This document shows positions 36,140 to 43,912 of a stretch of DNA of 64,000 nt, in pieces. Each line of letters starts with the position of its first letter. Position 1 is the first letter of the stretch. The notes under the pieces were generated by a model, which was given only the letters and a program-made list of their open reading frames with translations, had not been told where the DNA came from and searched no databases. Both the position numbers and the translations under genes were made by a program. Origin of the DNA: CAVQGM01 sp963712065 (GTDB taxonomy: Bacteria > Actinomycetota > Acidimicrobiia > Acidimicrobiales > Acidimicrobilacustridaceae); contig CAVQGM010000002.1 in NCBI GenBank assembly GCA_963712065.1, forward strand, positions 372,001-436,000, written 5' to 3'.

Positions 36140-36718
36140 ATGACGCCCGACGCCCTCCACGAGGCCAGCGACGCCACGCTGGTGATCGCCATCAGCCGCT
36201 ACGAGGAGCGCGCCCTGGCCGAGGCCTACCGCCGCCACGCCGGTGCGGTGTTCGGCCTGGCCCGGCGTCTCCTCCACGACCCGGTGCTGGCCGAGGAGGT
36301 CGTGCAGGAGGTCTACCTCCGCCTCTGGAACTCGCCCACCAAGTTCGATCCCGAGCGGGGCTCGTTGCGCAGCTACCTGTTGGCCCAGTGCCACGGCCGC
36401 TCGGTCGACCTGCTCCGCTCCGAGTCGGCACGCCGCCAGCGCGAGCAGCGTGACGCCCGGTCCACCGCCGAGGCGGGCTACGACCTCGAGCACGAGGTGC
36501 TCGACCTGGCCGTCGCCGACCGGGTCAAAGGGGCCATGGCCGAGCTCCACGAGAACGAGCGTCGGGCCATCGAGCTCGCCTACCTGGGCGGTCACACCTA
36601 CCGCGAGGTCGCGGTGCTGCTCGGCGAGCCCGAGGGCACGGTCAAGAGCCGCATCCGATCCGGCCTGAAGAAGATGCGTGTGAACCTCGTCGACTCGGGT
36701 GTCGGAGGTGTCCGATGA
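36140..36718 (+). CDS. ECF RNA polymerase sigma factor (SigK-like)
   Basis: A 192-residue ECF sigma factor. Region 2: LAEAYRRHAGAVFGLARRLL, then DPVLAEEVVQEVYLRLWNSP and FDPERGSLRSYLLAQCHGRSVDLLR. Region 4: AMAELHENERRAIELAYLGG, HTYREVAVLLGEPEGTVKSRIRSGLKKMR (DNA-binding helix-turn-helix). The stop overlaps the anti-sigma start (ATGATG), so the two are translated together. It most resembles the SigK group, whose partner is an RskA-like anti-sigma factor, as here. Confidence 0.92.
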   Translation: MTPDALHEASDATLVIAISRYEERALAEAYRRHAGAVFGLARRLLHDPVLAEEVVQEVYLRLWNSPTKFDPERGSLRSYLLAQCHGRSVDLLRSESARRQREQRDARSTAEAGYDLEHEVLDLAVADRVKGAMAELHENERRAIELAYLGGHTYREVAVLLGEPEGTVKSRIRSGLKKMRVNLVDSGVGGVR

Positions 36719-37515
36719 TGGACACGTACCGCGACGACGAGATCGAGGCGCTCCTCGGCGCCTACGCCCTCGACGCCGTCGACCCCGACGAGCGCGAGGC
36801 GGTCGAGCTGCACCTGCCCGAGTGCCCCCGCTGCCGGGCCGAGCTGCGCGAGCACCTCGAGGTCGCCGCCCTGCTGGCCGAGGGCGCCCCCGCCCCCGAC
36901 GGGCTGTGGGCCCGCATCGCCGACTCGCTCGAGGAGCCCCCGCCGGCCCTGCGGCTGGCGGTGCAGCCCGAGCCGGTCGAGGCACGGGCCGACGCCGAGA
37001 CCGGCGTTGCCCCGGTCGTGCCCATCGGCTCGCCTCGCCCCCGCCCCAGTCGCTGGGTGCTCGGCATGGTCGCCGCCGCCGCCGCCGTCATCGCCGTGCT
37101 CGGCATCGTGGTGGTCCGCCAGGAGGAGCGCATCGACGACCTCGACGAAGAGGTGGCGGTGCCCACCCTCGACGCCGCCGCCGGCGAGGCCATGGCCGAC
37201 CCGTCCAGCACCAAGACCGTGCTCACCGACCCCGCGGGCGGCGTCCTGTCGGCCACCGCGGTCGTCACCCCCGCCGGTACCGGCTACCTGGTCACGCCCA
37301 ACCTGCCGGTGCTGCCCGACGACCGCACCTACCAGCTGTGGGGGATCGTCGGCGAGCAGGTCATCTCCCTCGGGGTGCTCGGGGCGCAGCCGTCGGTCTC
37401 GGTGTTCGAGGTCGACGACAAGGTGGCCGTCGACGGGTTCGCCGTCACCGAGGAGGTCTCGGGCGGCGTCGTGTCGTCGGCCAACGACCCCACCCTGGTC
37501 GGCACCCGGGCCTGA
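36715..37515 (+). CDS. RskA-like membrane anti-sigma factor
   Basis: A 266-residue protein. The N-terminal anti-sigma domain has the zinc-binding HxxxCxxC (VELHLPECPRCRAEL; His33, Cys37, Cys40). One membrane helix follows (WVLGMVAAAAAVIAVLGIVVV, about 109-129), and then an extracellular RskA domain (VVTPAGTGYLVTPNLPVLPD, RTYQLWGIVGEQVISLGVLG). It should hold the sigma factor at the membrane and release it after regulated proteolysis. It overlaps the sigma gene by four bases. Confidence 0.92.
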   Translation: MMDTYRDDEIEALLGAYALDAVDPDEREAVELHLPECPRCRAELREHLEVAALLAEGAPAPDGLWARIADSLEEPPPALRLAVQPEPVEARADAETGVAPVVPIGSPRPRPSRWVLGMVAAAAAVIAVLGIVVVRQEERIDDLDEEVAVPTLDAAAGEAMADPSSTKTVLTDPAGGVLSATAVVTPAGTGYLVTPNLPVLPDDRTYQLWGIVGEQVISLGVLGAQPSVSVFEVDDKVAVDGFAVTEEVSGGVVSSANDPTLVGTRA

Positions 37516-37543
37516 ACCCGGATCCCCGGCGGACCGGCCTTCC

Positions 37544-37570
37544 GGAATACCTGACGGGCCTGGTCGGGTT
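37544..37570 (+). promoter_or_regulatory. Candidate SigR/SigH-type promoter of the DUF4395-thioredoxin operon
   Basis: GGAAT (37544-37548) and GTT (37568-37570) are 19 bases apart. This matches the thiol-stress sigma consensus of Streptomyces SigR (GGAAT, 18-20 bases, GTT). The predicted start of transcription falls just before the ATG at 37583. The downstream genes encode a thioredoxin-like protein, which fits a disulfide-stress regulon. Confidence 0.48.
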
Positions 37571-37582
37571 TACACTGCCGCC

Positions 37583-38041
37583 ATGGCTCCGACCCCGTCG
37601 CCCATCGATCCCCGCGGTCCCCGGTTCAACCAGAGCGTGCTCGCCGCCGGCCTGCTCCTCGGGTTCGCCTTCGACCAGCGCTGGGTCGTGCCCGCCTTCG
37701 CCGTCGTGTTGTTCCTCGGGGTCGCCTTCGGGCCCCGGTACGGGCCGTTCCTGCGGCTGTACGCCGAGGCGATCAAGCCGAGGCTCGGCCCCCCCGCCGA
37801 GCTCGAGGACCCACGCGGGCCCCGGTTCGCGGCCACGGTCGGGGTGGTCTTCCTCGCCGCCGCCACGGTGGCTCTCGCCCTGGGGGCATCGGTCGTCGGC
37901 TGGGTCCTGGCGCTCGTCGTGGCCGCCCTCGCCGCCCTCGCCGCCGTCACCGGACTGTGCGTGGGGTGCGAGCTGTGGCTCGCCTTCGCCCGGGCCCGGC
38001 GCATCCCGCTGGCCGTCTCCGGGTCCGGGAGCGCCCGGTGA
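37583..38041 (+). CDS. DUF4395 membrane protein
   Basis: A 152-residue protein. IDPRGPRFNQSVLAAGLLLG opens the DUF4395 domain. Four hydrophobic segments follow in two pairs, the second beginning LEDPRGPRFAATVGVVFLAA, so the domain looks like an internal duplication. It ends in a short cytosolic tail with the Cys pair of TGLCVGCELWLA. DUF4395 proteins are commonly encoded next to thioredoxin-like proteins, as here; the stop overlaps the next GTG by four bases. Confidence 0.85.
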   Translation: MAPTPSPIDPRGPRFNQSVLAAGLLLGFAFDQRWVVPAFAVVLFLGVAFGPRYGPFLRLYAEAIKPRLGPPAELEDPRGPRFAATVGVVFLAAATVALALGASVVGWVLALVVAALAALAAVTGLCVGCELWLAFARARRIPLAVSGSGSAR

Positions 38042-38415
38042 CCCGCCTCCTGGTGATCGCCGGGGTCGTGGTCGTCGTGGCCATCGTCGCCGTCGCGTAC
38101 GCCCGCGCCCGTTCCCGTGACGAGCGTCGGGGTGGCCACGGCTTCCCGCGGTTGCCGGCCGACCTGCTGAGGGCGCCCACCACCTGGGTGGTCTTCACCA
38201 CGCCGTACTGCGCCAGCTGCGACTCGGTCGAGGCGACGCTGCACCGCACCTTCCCCGGCGACGCGGTGGTGAAGGTCGACGCCACCGTCGAGGTCGAGCT
38301 GGCCGATCGCTACGCCGTCCGCCGGGCGCCGACGGTCCTGCGGGCCGACGCCCGGGGCACGGTGACGGACCGCCTGGTCGGTGCCGACGCCGTCCAGCGC
38401 CTCGTCCCCGCCTGA
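38038..38415 (+). CDS. Membrane-anchored thioredoxin-like protein
   Basis: A 125-residue protein from GTG 38038: one N-terminal membrane helix (LLVIAGVVVVVAIVAVAYA), then a thioredoxin fold with the redox motif C58-A-S-C61 in VVFTTPYCASCDSVE and the conserved cis-proline near YAVRRAPTVLRAD. Probably a disulfide reductase or thiol carrier for the DUF4395 partner. Operon with the preceding gene; candidate SigR-like promoter at 37544. Confidence 0.87.
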   Translation: MTRLLVIAGVVVVVAIVAVAYARARSRDERRGGHGFPRLPADLLRAPTTWVVFTTPYCASCDSVEATLHRTFPGDAVVKVDATVEVELADRYAVRRAPTVLRADARGTVTDRLVGADAVQRLVPA

Positions 38416-38776
38416 CCCGACATCGTGTGCGTACCCGCCCACACGAGGTGTGGCCGGGTACGCACACGACGGGGGGACGAGGGGTGGCGAGGGGTGGAGC
38501 TGCCTCTGGACGCAGGTCGGCTGTCTCGTCGTCGTCAGCGGCGGTCGGATCTTGCGCCTTGACGACGGCACGTTCGACCCCTTCGCCGGGCCGGTGGTCA
38601 CGTTGGGTCGTCGGTGGGCACCCTCCCCAGTTCATGCCGGGTGGCCGGCGCCCCAAGCGGAGATGAACGGGCTGCGAACCTCGCGGGGCGAAGGCCCCGG
38701 GGCGGCACCGGCATGGGCGTCGATGCGCTAAGACGCGCTCCGGTCGGGCGTCTGCTCGGCGCTGCGGAGGAGCACC
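38416..38776. other. Intergenic region with a long palindrome, no gene supported
   Basis: Apart from the palindrome at 38424-38468, no frame has a plausible start, ribosome site or family match. Open frames on both strands are low-quality chance frames. Confidence 0.5.
38424..38468. terminator. 45-base near-perfect palindrome, probable bidirectional terminator
   Basis: Outer arms of 14 bases (CGTGTGCGTACCCG, 38424-38437, and its exact complement at 38455-38468), one mismatch, then inner arms CCACAC/GTGTGG around a three-base loop. It starts nine bases after the thioredoxin stop. There is no T-run. It is either an actinobacterial-style terminator or a REP-like element. Confidence 0.6.
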
Positions 38777-39241
38777 ATGGGACGAAGGATCATCGCCATG
38801 ATGATGGTCGCGCTGGCGTCGGTGGCGTCGATCGCGGCGTGCAGCGACGACGAGGGCGCCGACCCCGAGACGGATCCGGCGGTAGCCGTCTGCGCGCAGC
38901 GTGCCCAGCTCGCGCAGTCCCTCCAGCTCCTCCGAGGGTCGGTCGCCACCGGCAACGCCGAGAGCGCGGTCGCAGCACTCGAGGGCGTCGATGCCACCCT
39001 CGCCCAGGCCCAGGAAGGCGCGGCCGCCCTCCCCGACGAGCAGCGCCAGCGGCTCACCCCCGTGGTCAGCGGTCTCGAGGCGACCATCGCCGGGGTGAGG
39101 AACGCGCAGGGCAGCGAGCAGACGCTGGCTCGTGCCCGGGCCGCCTCGGACACCATGACCGCCACCATCGGGGTCCTGGGGGAGGTGTACGGCTGCCCCC
39201 CGATCACGGGCGTGGACAACCCCGCCGGCACCACCCCGTGA
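38777..39241 (+). CDS. Hypothetical lipoprotein
   Basis: A 154-residue protein: MGRRIIAMMMVALASVASIAAC is a lipoprotein signal (Cys about 22), followed by an acidic stretch and a helical domain (LAQSLQLLRGSVATGNAESA, ALEGVDATLAQAQEGAAALP, RARAASDTMTATIGVL) with two Cys (AVCAQRAQ and YGCPPI) that could form a disulfide. Ribosome site GGAGGAG lies before ATG 38777. Function unknown. Confidence 0.75.
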   Translation: MGRRIIAMMMVALASVASIAACSDDEGADPETDPAVAVCAQRAQLAQSLQLLRGSVATGNAESAVAALEGVDATLAQAQEGAAALPDEQRQRLTPVVSGLEATIAGVRNAQGSEQTLARARAASDTMTATIGVLGEVYGCPPITGVDNPAGTTP

Positions 39242-39265
39242 CCGGGGACCGGGTGGTGGAGATGC

Positions 39266-39301
39266 GTACGCCCCCTGGGATTCGAACCCAGAACCTGCGG
39301 A
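39266..39301. repeat. attL-like copy of the tRNA-Lys 3' region
   Basis: 36 bases identical to 42950-42985, which is the 3' half (T-arm and acceptor strand) of the intact tRNA-Lys. Here the tRNA sequence stops in the anticodon arm and is followed by unrelated bases, and the CCA is lost, so this copy is not a tRNA gene. It marks the far end of the integrated element. Confidence 0.85.
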
Positions 39302-39571
39302 CTCCCTGCAGGCCGTCCGTTGGTATTCGTGCATGTGCCGCGACGCTACTGCGGCTCGACCCGGTGCCGGTCCAGTTCGGGCCTGATCCTTGACAGGGGA
39401 CCCATCGCGTTCTCGGGGCAGGCGTGGATTGTGGGAACGCCTGGACGGCTGGCCCCGGGACCCTGGTCGTCGCCCTCGTGTTCGGGCTGTTCGCTGGCGG
39501 CGGGCGCTCCTGAGTGTCATGGAAGGTTCGTCCATCGCCCGTGAGGGCGTCTGTGCCGTGTGCGTTGCGGG
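39302..39571. other. Left end of the integrated element, no gene supported
   Basis: After the attL-like repeat there is no supported gene. The first bases include CCGTTG and a short match to the tRNA anticodon arm, as if the recombination core once extended further. Nothing else is recognisable. Confidence 0.4.
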
Positions 39572-40798
39572 TCAGCGGGGATCGAGCCAGGCTTCGAGCG
39601 CCCGGGAGGTGCGGACCAGGTCGTCGAGGGCGATGCGCTCGGTCGGGGCGTGCGCGTCGTCGATCGAGCCGGGTCCGAACACCACGAGCTCGCGGGCGAG
39701 GCCCGAGTAGACGAGGGCATTCGACCCGTACGGGGCCGTGGCAGGGGCGTTCCCCGTGAGCGAGGCGAGCCGCCGCACGAGTGCGGTGTCGGGCGGCTGG
39801 TGGAAGGCCGTGTACCCCGTCTTGCCGTCCAGCGCGCAGACCATCAGCGGGTCGACCTCCACGGGAACCGACGTCGACGTGCGGGCCAGTTCCGCAAGGC
39901 GGTCGTAGACCTCGTCGGGGTCCTCGCCCGGAACCGTGCGGCGGCTGACGATGATCGAGCACCGCTCGGGGACGACGCTGGGGCCGGTGCCGCCGGTGAT
40001 GGTCGTGACGGACAACGTGGCGCAGCCGACAGCGGTGGACGGCGGCGCGGCCTGCAAACGATCGTGTTCCTCCTGCAGGGCGACCAGGACCGGTGCCATC
40101 GCGTCGATGGCGTTGATCCCCCGTTCGGGCACGGCGCTGTGCGCGGCGCGTCCCACGGTGGTGATGAGCAGGCCGACGCCACCCTTGTGGCCGTGCACGG
40201 GCGCCAGATCGGTCGGCTCTGCGACCACCAGCTGGTCGATCTCGAGCCCGCGTTCGACGGCCCAGCGCCGGAACCGGATGGCCCCGGGGAACCCGGCCAG
40301 CTCCTCACCGACGGTACCGACGACCAGCAACGTCGGGTCCGGGCGCGTCCCGGCGAGCTGCCAGGCAGAGAGGAGCGAGAGCATCACGCCGGTCGTGGCC
40401 TTCGAGTCGAGCGCGCCCCGGCCCCAGACGTAGCCGTCCTCGACCCGGCCGTCGAAGGGGGGATCGGTCATGTCCTCCACGCCGACGGTGTCGAGGTGCG
40501 CGTCGATGACGACGAGCCGTTCCGTGTGACCGGGGAACAGGGCGTAGACGTTCGGTCGTTCCGGAGACGCGTCGTCGGGCACGACCTCCGCGGCGCCGAG
40601 ATCCGTGTACCGATCGGCGAGGTGGCGGGCCAGAGCTGCCTCTCCGGCAACGCCCGCTTCGGCGGCTCTCGGCCCGTGCACGAACGGCTCGACGCTGGGG
40701 ATGCGCACGAGCTCGGCGACCGAGGCGGCCAATGCGGCCTCGGTCAGCGGGCCGTCAGCGACTTCCGCGGAACCCCTTCGACCGGGTCCGGTTGCCAT
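39572..40798 (-). CDS. M20-family metallopeptidase / deacylase (ArgE/DapE-like)
   Basis: A 408-residue enzyme with a two-zinc M20 catalytic domain: LVVIDAHLDTVGVEDM (first His and catalytic Asp), VWGRGALDSKATTGVML (bridging Asp), VGTVGEELAGFPGAI (catalytic Glu pair), VAEPTDLAPVHGHKGGV (metal Glu/Asp region). The dimerisation lid lies between, and the last His is probably in FGPGSIDDAHAPTERI. It would remove acyl groups from amino acids or cleave dipeptides. ATG 40798 is the best start; the open frame upstream shows no similarity. It is carried inside the decayed element. Confidence 0.85.
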   Translation of the reverse strand: MATGPGRRGSAEVADGPLTEAALAASVAELVRIPSVEPFVHGPRAAEAGVAGEAALARHLADRYTDLGAAEVVPDDASPERPNVYALFPGHTERLVVIDAHLDTVGVEDMTDPPFDGRVEDGYVWGRGALDSKATTGVMLSLLSAWQLAGTRPDPTLLVVGTVGEELAGFPGAIRFRRWAVERGLEIDQLVVAEPTDLAPVHGHKGGVGLLITTVGRAAHSAVPERGINAIDAMAPVLVALQEEHDRLQAAPPSTAVGCATLSVTTITGGTGPSVVPERCSIIVSRRTVPGEDPDEVYDRLAELARTSTSVPVEVDPLMVCALDGKTGYTAFHQPPDTALVRRLASLTGNAPATAPYGSNALVYSGLARELVVFGPGSIDDAHAPTERIALDDLVRTSRALEAWLDPR

Positions 40799-41129
40799 CC
40801 CGACCACCCCCGTGTCCTGTTCGACACCGAGCACAGGTAGACGATCGACTTGATGCTGGGGGCCACGGGGGTGCCAGGCAAGTGCCATTGGACCTGCGTC
40901 CTTGCCGAGAAGGGGACCCGGGGCCTGCTGCCGGCGGTTGTGAGCGTCGGCGTGACCGGGCCCCAGTTCGACGGCCGTCGATCCGGGTCTTCCTGCTTCG
41001 GATCGTGGCGCCCTCGGCACGGGGAGTGCGCGTGTTCTCGGCCGTGCATCGGCACGGGGGACCTCCGCCTCTTGCGGGTGGAGGCGATCTCGTTCGACCA
41101 TTGCGTGGACCCCGAGGAGAGGGGGAGTC
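40799..41129. other. Intergenic region within the element, no gene supported
   Basis: This divergent region between the M20 gene and the membrane-protein gene holds no supported open frame. It probably contains promoters for both, but none can be picked out with confidence. A repeated GTGCCA (about 40870-40890) is the only local pattern seen. Confidence 0.4.
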
Positions 41130-41687
41130 ATGGCAGCACAAGTCACCACCCCTTCCGAGCAGGCAACGCCGAAGCGCAGGTCGAGGACCGGCCTCCTCGT
41201 CGCAGTCGTCGCCGTTGTCGCCCTGGTCGTGGGCGGCACTGCCGGATGGTTGCTGCGTGGGGATGACGGAGTCTCGTCCCCGGCGTTCGTGGCCGGGTTG
41301 GGTGACACGGTGGTGGTCGGCGGCGAGGTCGCCGACCGAGATGCGCTGACCGATCGTCAACTGGAGATGGTCGAGGTCGGTCGCGACTACGTCAACGCCT
41401 GGATCGAGGAGGACGGCGAAGCAGTGGCCTCCTTCATGACCCCGGATGGCTACGTCACGCTTCTCAACCAGACCTTCAGGGTCGACGACGGGACGCTGCA
41501 GGAGTGGGTCGAAGGCCCGTTGGCTGACATTCCGAACGAGTTGAACGATCCGATGGTCGTCTCCGGCAACCAGGTCGTGTTCGTCGGCTACTCCGAGCGG
41601 GCCCTCGGCTCGGACTGGATGATCACGCTGGAGTTCACCGACAGCGGTGACGTCAAGATCATGAGCGACTTTCACCTCGCCTTCTGA
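41130..41687 (+). CDS. Hypothetical membrane-anchored NTF2-like protein
   Basis: A 185-residue protein: basic start with KRRSRTG, one membrane helix (LLVAVVAVVALVVGGTAGWLL), then an extracellular domain. MVEVGRDYVNAWIEEDGEAVASFMTPDGYVTLL followed by SERALGSDWMITLEFTDSGDV resembles a SnoaL/NTF2-like fold. Ribosome site GAGGGGGAG precedes ATG 41130. G+C looks somewhat lower than in neighbouring core genes. Function unknown. Confidence 0.72.
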   Translation: MAAQVTTPSEQATPKRRSRTGLLVAVVAVVALVVGGTAGWLLRGDDGVSSPAFVAGLGDTVVVGGEVADRDALTDRQLEMVEVGRDYVNAWIEEDGEAVASFMTPDGYVTLLNQTFRVDDGTLQEWVEGPLADIPNELNDPMVVSGNQVVFVGYSERALGSDWMITLEFTDSGDVKIMSDFHLAF

Positions 41688-41854
41688 TCGGGGTGCCTCG
41701 CTTGGACGGTCGCGTCGGAGCGCTCTATGCGTCGTCGTCGGCGGAACTCGACATGCTCCCGACCGAATAGGTAGCCCAGCTTCGAGGAGGTCGGTCACCG
41801 TCGGAGGTGCGTGTCCCCGAACTTCGGGGATGGTCGGCTTGTGACCTCACCCCT

Positions 41855-42520
41855 TCAGTCGCTGATCCGGACCAGGTTGGCGGCAACCTCGTCAGGCCTG
41901 TTGACCACGTCGAGGTGATTCCCCAGGTCTTCGAGCACCAACCAGCCACGCGAGCGGGCTCGCTCGGCGTCACCCCGCATCTCCTCGCTCGACAGAAGGT
42001 AGCCACACTGCCATTCGCACCAACCGGCCGGAACCGGTAGCCCGTCCTCGAATAGCCGCAGTGGAAGCTCGGGTAGCTCGGCTTCGACTTGGGCTCGCAC
42101 CTCAGTGTTGGGGATCTCTTGCTCCACCCAGCCTTCACCCCGCCACGCTGACCATGGGGGCAGGACGCCGTCAACGGCCAGTGGCCGAAGCAGATCGACG
42201 ACAGCCGGGTCAAGCCTTGCTTCTCCATCACAGCCTGGGATGGCCGCATCGACGAAGATGAGACTCGGGCGAACAGGGGTCGACAGCGAGTTCGCGATTG
42301 CGGGCAAGAGAAGACCTGCGCCGCTGTGGCCGGCGACCACGTGCGTGTCGCTCGGGCACGCGGCGACAGCCTCCCTAACGACCGCTGCTGCGCGTCCTGA
42401 CGACGCGGCCTGTCGCAGGTCCGGCACAACCGCGCTGTGCCCAGCCCCAGTCAGCGCCTCAGCGACCCATTGCCACGTCACGGGCCCAACTAGCGGACTG
42501 TGGATGAGGACGAACTGCAC
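41855..42520 (-). CDS. Alpha/beta hydrolase
   Basis: A 221-residue small hydrolase from GTG 42520: VQFVLIHSPLVGPVTWQWVA is the oxyanion strand, HVVAGHSGAGLLLPAIA holds the nucleophile Ser, LIFVDAAIPGCDGEA follows, and the C-terminal NHLDVVNRPDEVAANLV gives the likely catalytic His. It resembles small esterases of unknown substrate. An in-frame start further upstream would run into the integrase remnant and is less likely. Confidence 0.78.
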   Translation of the reverse strand: MQFVLIHSPLVGPVTWQWVAEALTGAGHSAVVPDLRQAASSGRAAAVVREAVAACPSDTHVVAGHSGAGLLLPAIANSLSTPVRPSLIFVDAAIPGCDGEARLDPAVVDLLRPLAVDGVLPPWSAWRGEGWVEQEIPNTEVRAQVEAELPELPLRLFEDGLPVPAGWCEWQCGYLLSSEEMRGDAERARSRGWLVLEDLGNHLDVVNRPDEVAANLVRISD

Positions 42521-42584
42521 CCTGCGAGTGTGCCCGGAAGATCGGCGTCCACGCAGGGCGATCCCCGGAGAGTGGTTGAACAGG

Positions 42585-42861
42585 CACGCCGTCAAGACCG
42601 CCCGCAGCCGTCGGGTGCTCGCCCTGCCGCCCCTGGCGGTCGACGCTCTTCGGGCTCACCGCCGGACCCAGGCCGCCGAGCGGCTTGCCTTGGGAGCGGC
42701 CTGGGGCCGAGAACGGCCCCACCGACGACCTCGTGTTCACCACGGCCGAGCTGGCCGGGCACTCCTCGGTCCGGCTGACGAAGGACGTGTACGGGCACCT
42801 GCTCGACGGCGGGCGGCGAAGGGACGCCGACGCCATGAGGCGGGCGCTCGGAGCGGGCTGA
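42585..42861 (+). pseudogene. Tyrosine recombinase (integrase) C-terminal remnant with internal deletion
   Basis: The segment VKTARSRRVLALPPLAVDAL, then RAHRRTQAAERLALGAAW, is typical of the catalytic domain of actinobacterial phage-type integrases. The frame then shifts by one and continues DDLVFTTAELAGHSSVRLTK followed by DVYGHLLDGGRRRDADAM. In intact relatives, about 60 residues including the HxxR box lie between VFTT and GHSS; here they are deleted, though the late His (GHSS) and Tyr (VYGHL) remain. The N-terminal arm-binding domain is also absent. Hence inactive. It lies about 90 bases from the tRNA-Lys 3' end. Confidence 0.75.
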
Positions 42862-42947
42862 CGAGACCTGGTTGGTCCCCCGGTTGGTCCCCTAGCCCGG
42901 GATCTGCCGTCGACGGACATGGCCCGCAGGCCCATGACCTGCGGTGA

Positions 42948-43022
42948 TGGTACGCCCCCTGGGATTCGAACCCAGAACCTGCGGATTAAGAGTCCGTTGC
43001 TCTGCCATTGAGCTAGAGGCGC
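42948..43022 (-). tRNA. tRNA-Lys (CTT anticodon), integration target
   Basis: A 75-nt tRNA with encoded CCA (42948-42950). Acceptor GCGCCTC/GGGGCGT, anticodon loop CTCTTAA between CGGA and TCCG, and T-arm CTGGG TTCGAAT CCCAG. The last 36 bases (42950-42985) are repeated at 39266-39301. This intact copy serves as the right-hand junction of the integrated element. Confidence 0.94.
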
Positions 43023-43041
43023 GAGGGATGGCTGATTGTAA

Positions 43042-43119
43042 TGGGGTGGCCGAGGGGACTTGAACCCCCGACCTCCAGGGCCACAACCTGGCGCTCTAAC
43101 CTGGCTGAGCTACGGCCAC
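43042..43119 (-). tRNA. tRNA-His (GTG anticodon)
   Basis: Acceptor GTGGCCG/CGGCCAC, anticodon loop TTGTGGC between CAGG and CCTG, T-arm GGGTTCAAGTCCC, discriminator C and encoded CCA (43042-43044). A G precedes the 5' end (position -1), the identity element of tRNA-His. Confidence 0.94.
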
Positions 43120-43217
43120 CACGTCCCGCCGGGCGGGCCCGGGGGAACGATCAGCATAGGCCCCGGTCGTGGGGTCACCGCCAACCGGATCGGCCTCCCC
43201 CTACGATCGGACCGCCC

Positions 43218-43295
43218 GCCCTCGTAGCTCAGCCAGGAGAGAGCAGGGGACTTCTAATCCCAAGGCCGCAGGTTCGAATCCTGCCGGGGGCGCCA
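43218..43295 (+). tRNA. tRNA-Arg (TCT anticodon)
   Basis: Acceptor GCCCTCG/CGGGGGC, D-arm TAGCTCAG, anticodon loop CTTCTAA between GGGA and TCCC, T-arm GCAGG TTCGAAT CCTGC, discriminator G and encoded CCA. It is on the opposite strand to the neighbouring tRNA-Lys and tRNA-His. Confidence 0.93.
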
Positions 43296-43342
43296 CTGTT
43301 GTGTCGCGAGACATCCCGGGCGGGTGTCGCGTGACATCGCGA

Positions 43343-43615
43343 TCAGGTGTCGGACTCGGAGAGCCGATCGGCCAGCTCCTCGGCTGCACGGCGCACCGCC
43401 TCGACCGCCGGCCCATCTTCGGTGCTGGCGTGCCTGGCCAGCTCGGCGACGAGGGCGGCCAGATCGGCCATGGCCGTCTGGAGTCCGCTGTCCACGGCGG
43501 TGATCGTCGAGAACGGGAGGGCCACGGTCACGGTCGGGCTGCCGTGCCGGCCGCCGATGAAGGTCTTGCCCGTGGGTTGGCGGTCGGCCTCAGTCGGCTC
43601 CGGCATGTCGTTCAT
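43343..43615 (-). CDS. Hypothetical small helical protein
   Basis: A 90-residue protein from ATG 43615, with GGGGAG upstream as a possible ribosome site. KTFIGGRHGSPTVTVALPFS suggests a short beta segment, and the C-terminal half (LQTAMADLAALVAELARHAS, AVEAVRRAAEELADRLSESD) is a helix with heptad-like Leu/Ala spacing that could form a coiled coil. No family recognised. Confidence 0.55.
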   Translation of the reverse strand: MNDMPEPTEADRQPTGKTFIGGRHGSPTVTVALPFSTITAVDSGLQTAMADLAALVAELARHASTEDGPAVEAVRRAAEELADRLSESDT

Positions 43616-43912
43616 GCAGTGCTCACTCTCCCCGGGCGATCCTCGTATCCTCCCAGGGTGCCCCACCGGCGGCCCCGAGACCAGGGCCAATGGAGGACCG
43701 AGCGCGGGCGAGCGCCCTCGTTCCCATCGGTGCCGTCGGCCGTGGTCCCGCTCGAGTCCCGGATCACGGCCGAGCTGCCGCCCCCTGCGCTCGGCAGTCC
43801 CACTCTCGGCCGGTATCGAGCCAGGATCACAGCCGGGTTCGGGAGGACCACGTCGGCCCCCGAGCGTCCGCCGGGTTCGCGGGCCTCGCCCACGATCGTG
43901 TCCCGCTGATCG

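Larger units (their letters stand above)
39266..42985. mobile_element. Decayed integrative element inserted at tRNA-Lys
   Basis: A 3.7-kb segment bounded by 36-bp direct repeats from the tRNA-Lys 3' end, with the intact tRNA at the right end and a tyrosine-integrase remnant next to it: the standard layout of a tRNA-targeted integrative element. Contents: M20 peptidase (39572-40798), NTF2-like membrane protein (41130-41687), alpha/beta hydrolase (41855-42520), integrase remnant (42585-42861). No replication, conjugation or phage structural gene remains, so it is a shrunken relic unlikely to excise by itself. Confidence 0.75.

Noticed and set aside
39266..39350. A second tRNA-Lys-like gene
   Set aside because: Only the T-arm and acceptor strand match; the anticodon arm is disrupted and the 5' half is absent. 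It is an attachment-site copy.
42869..42893. GGTTGGTCCC doublet as an integrase arm site
   Set aside because: Only two copies and no known arm consensus to compare with; could be chance next to the remnant.
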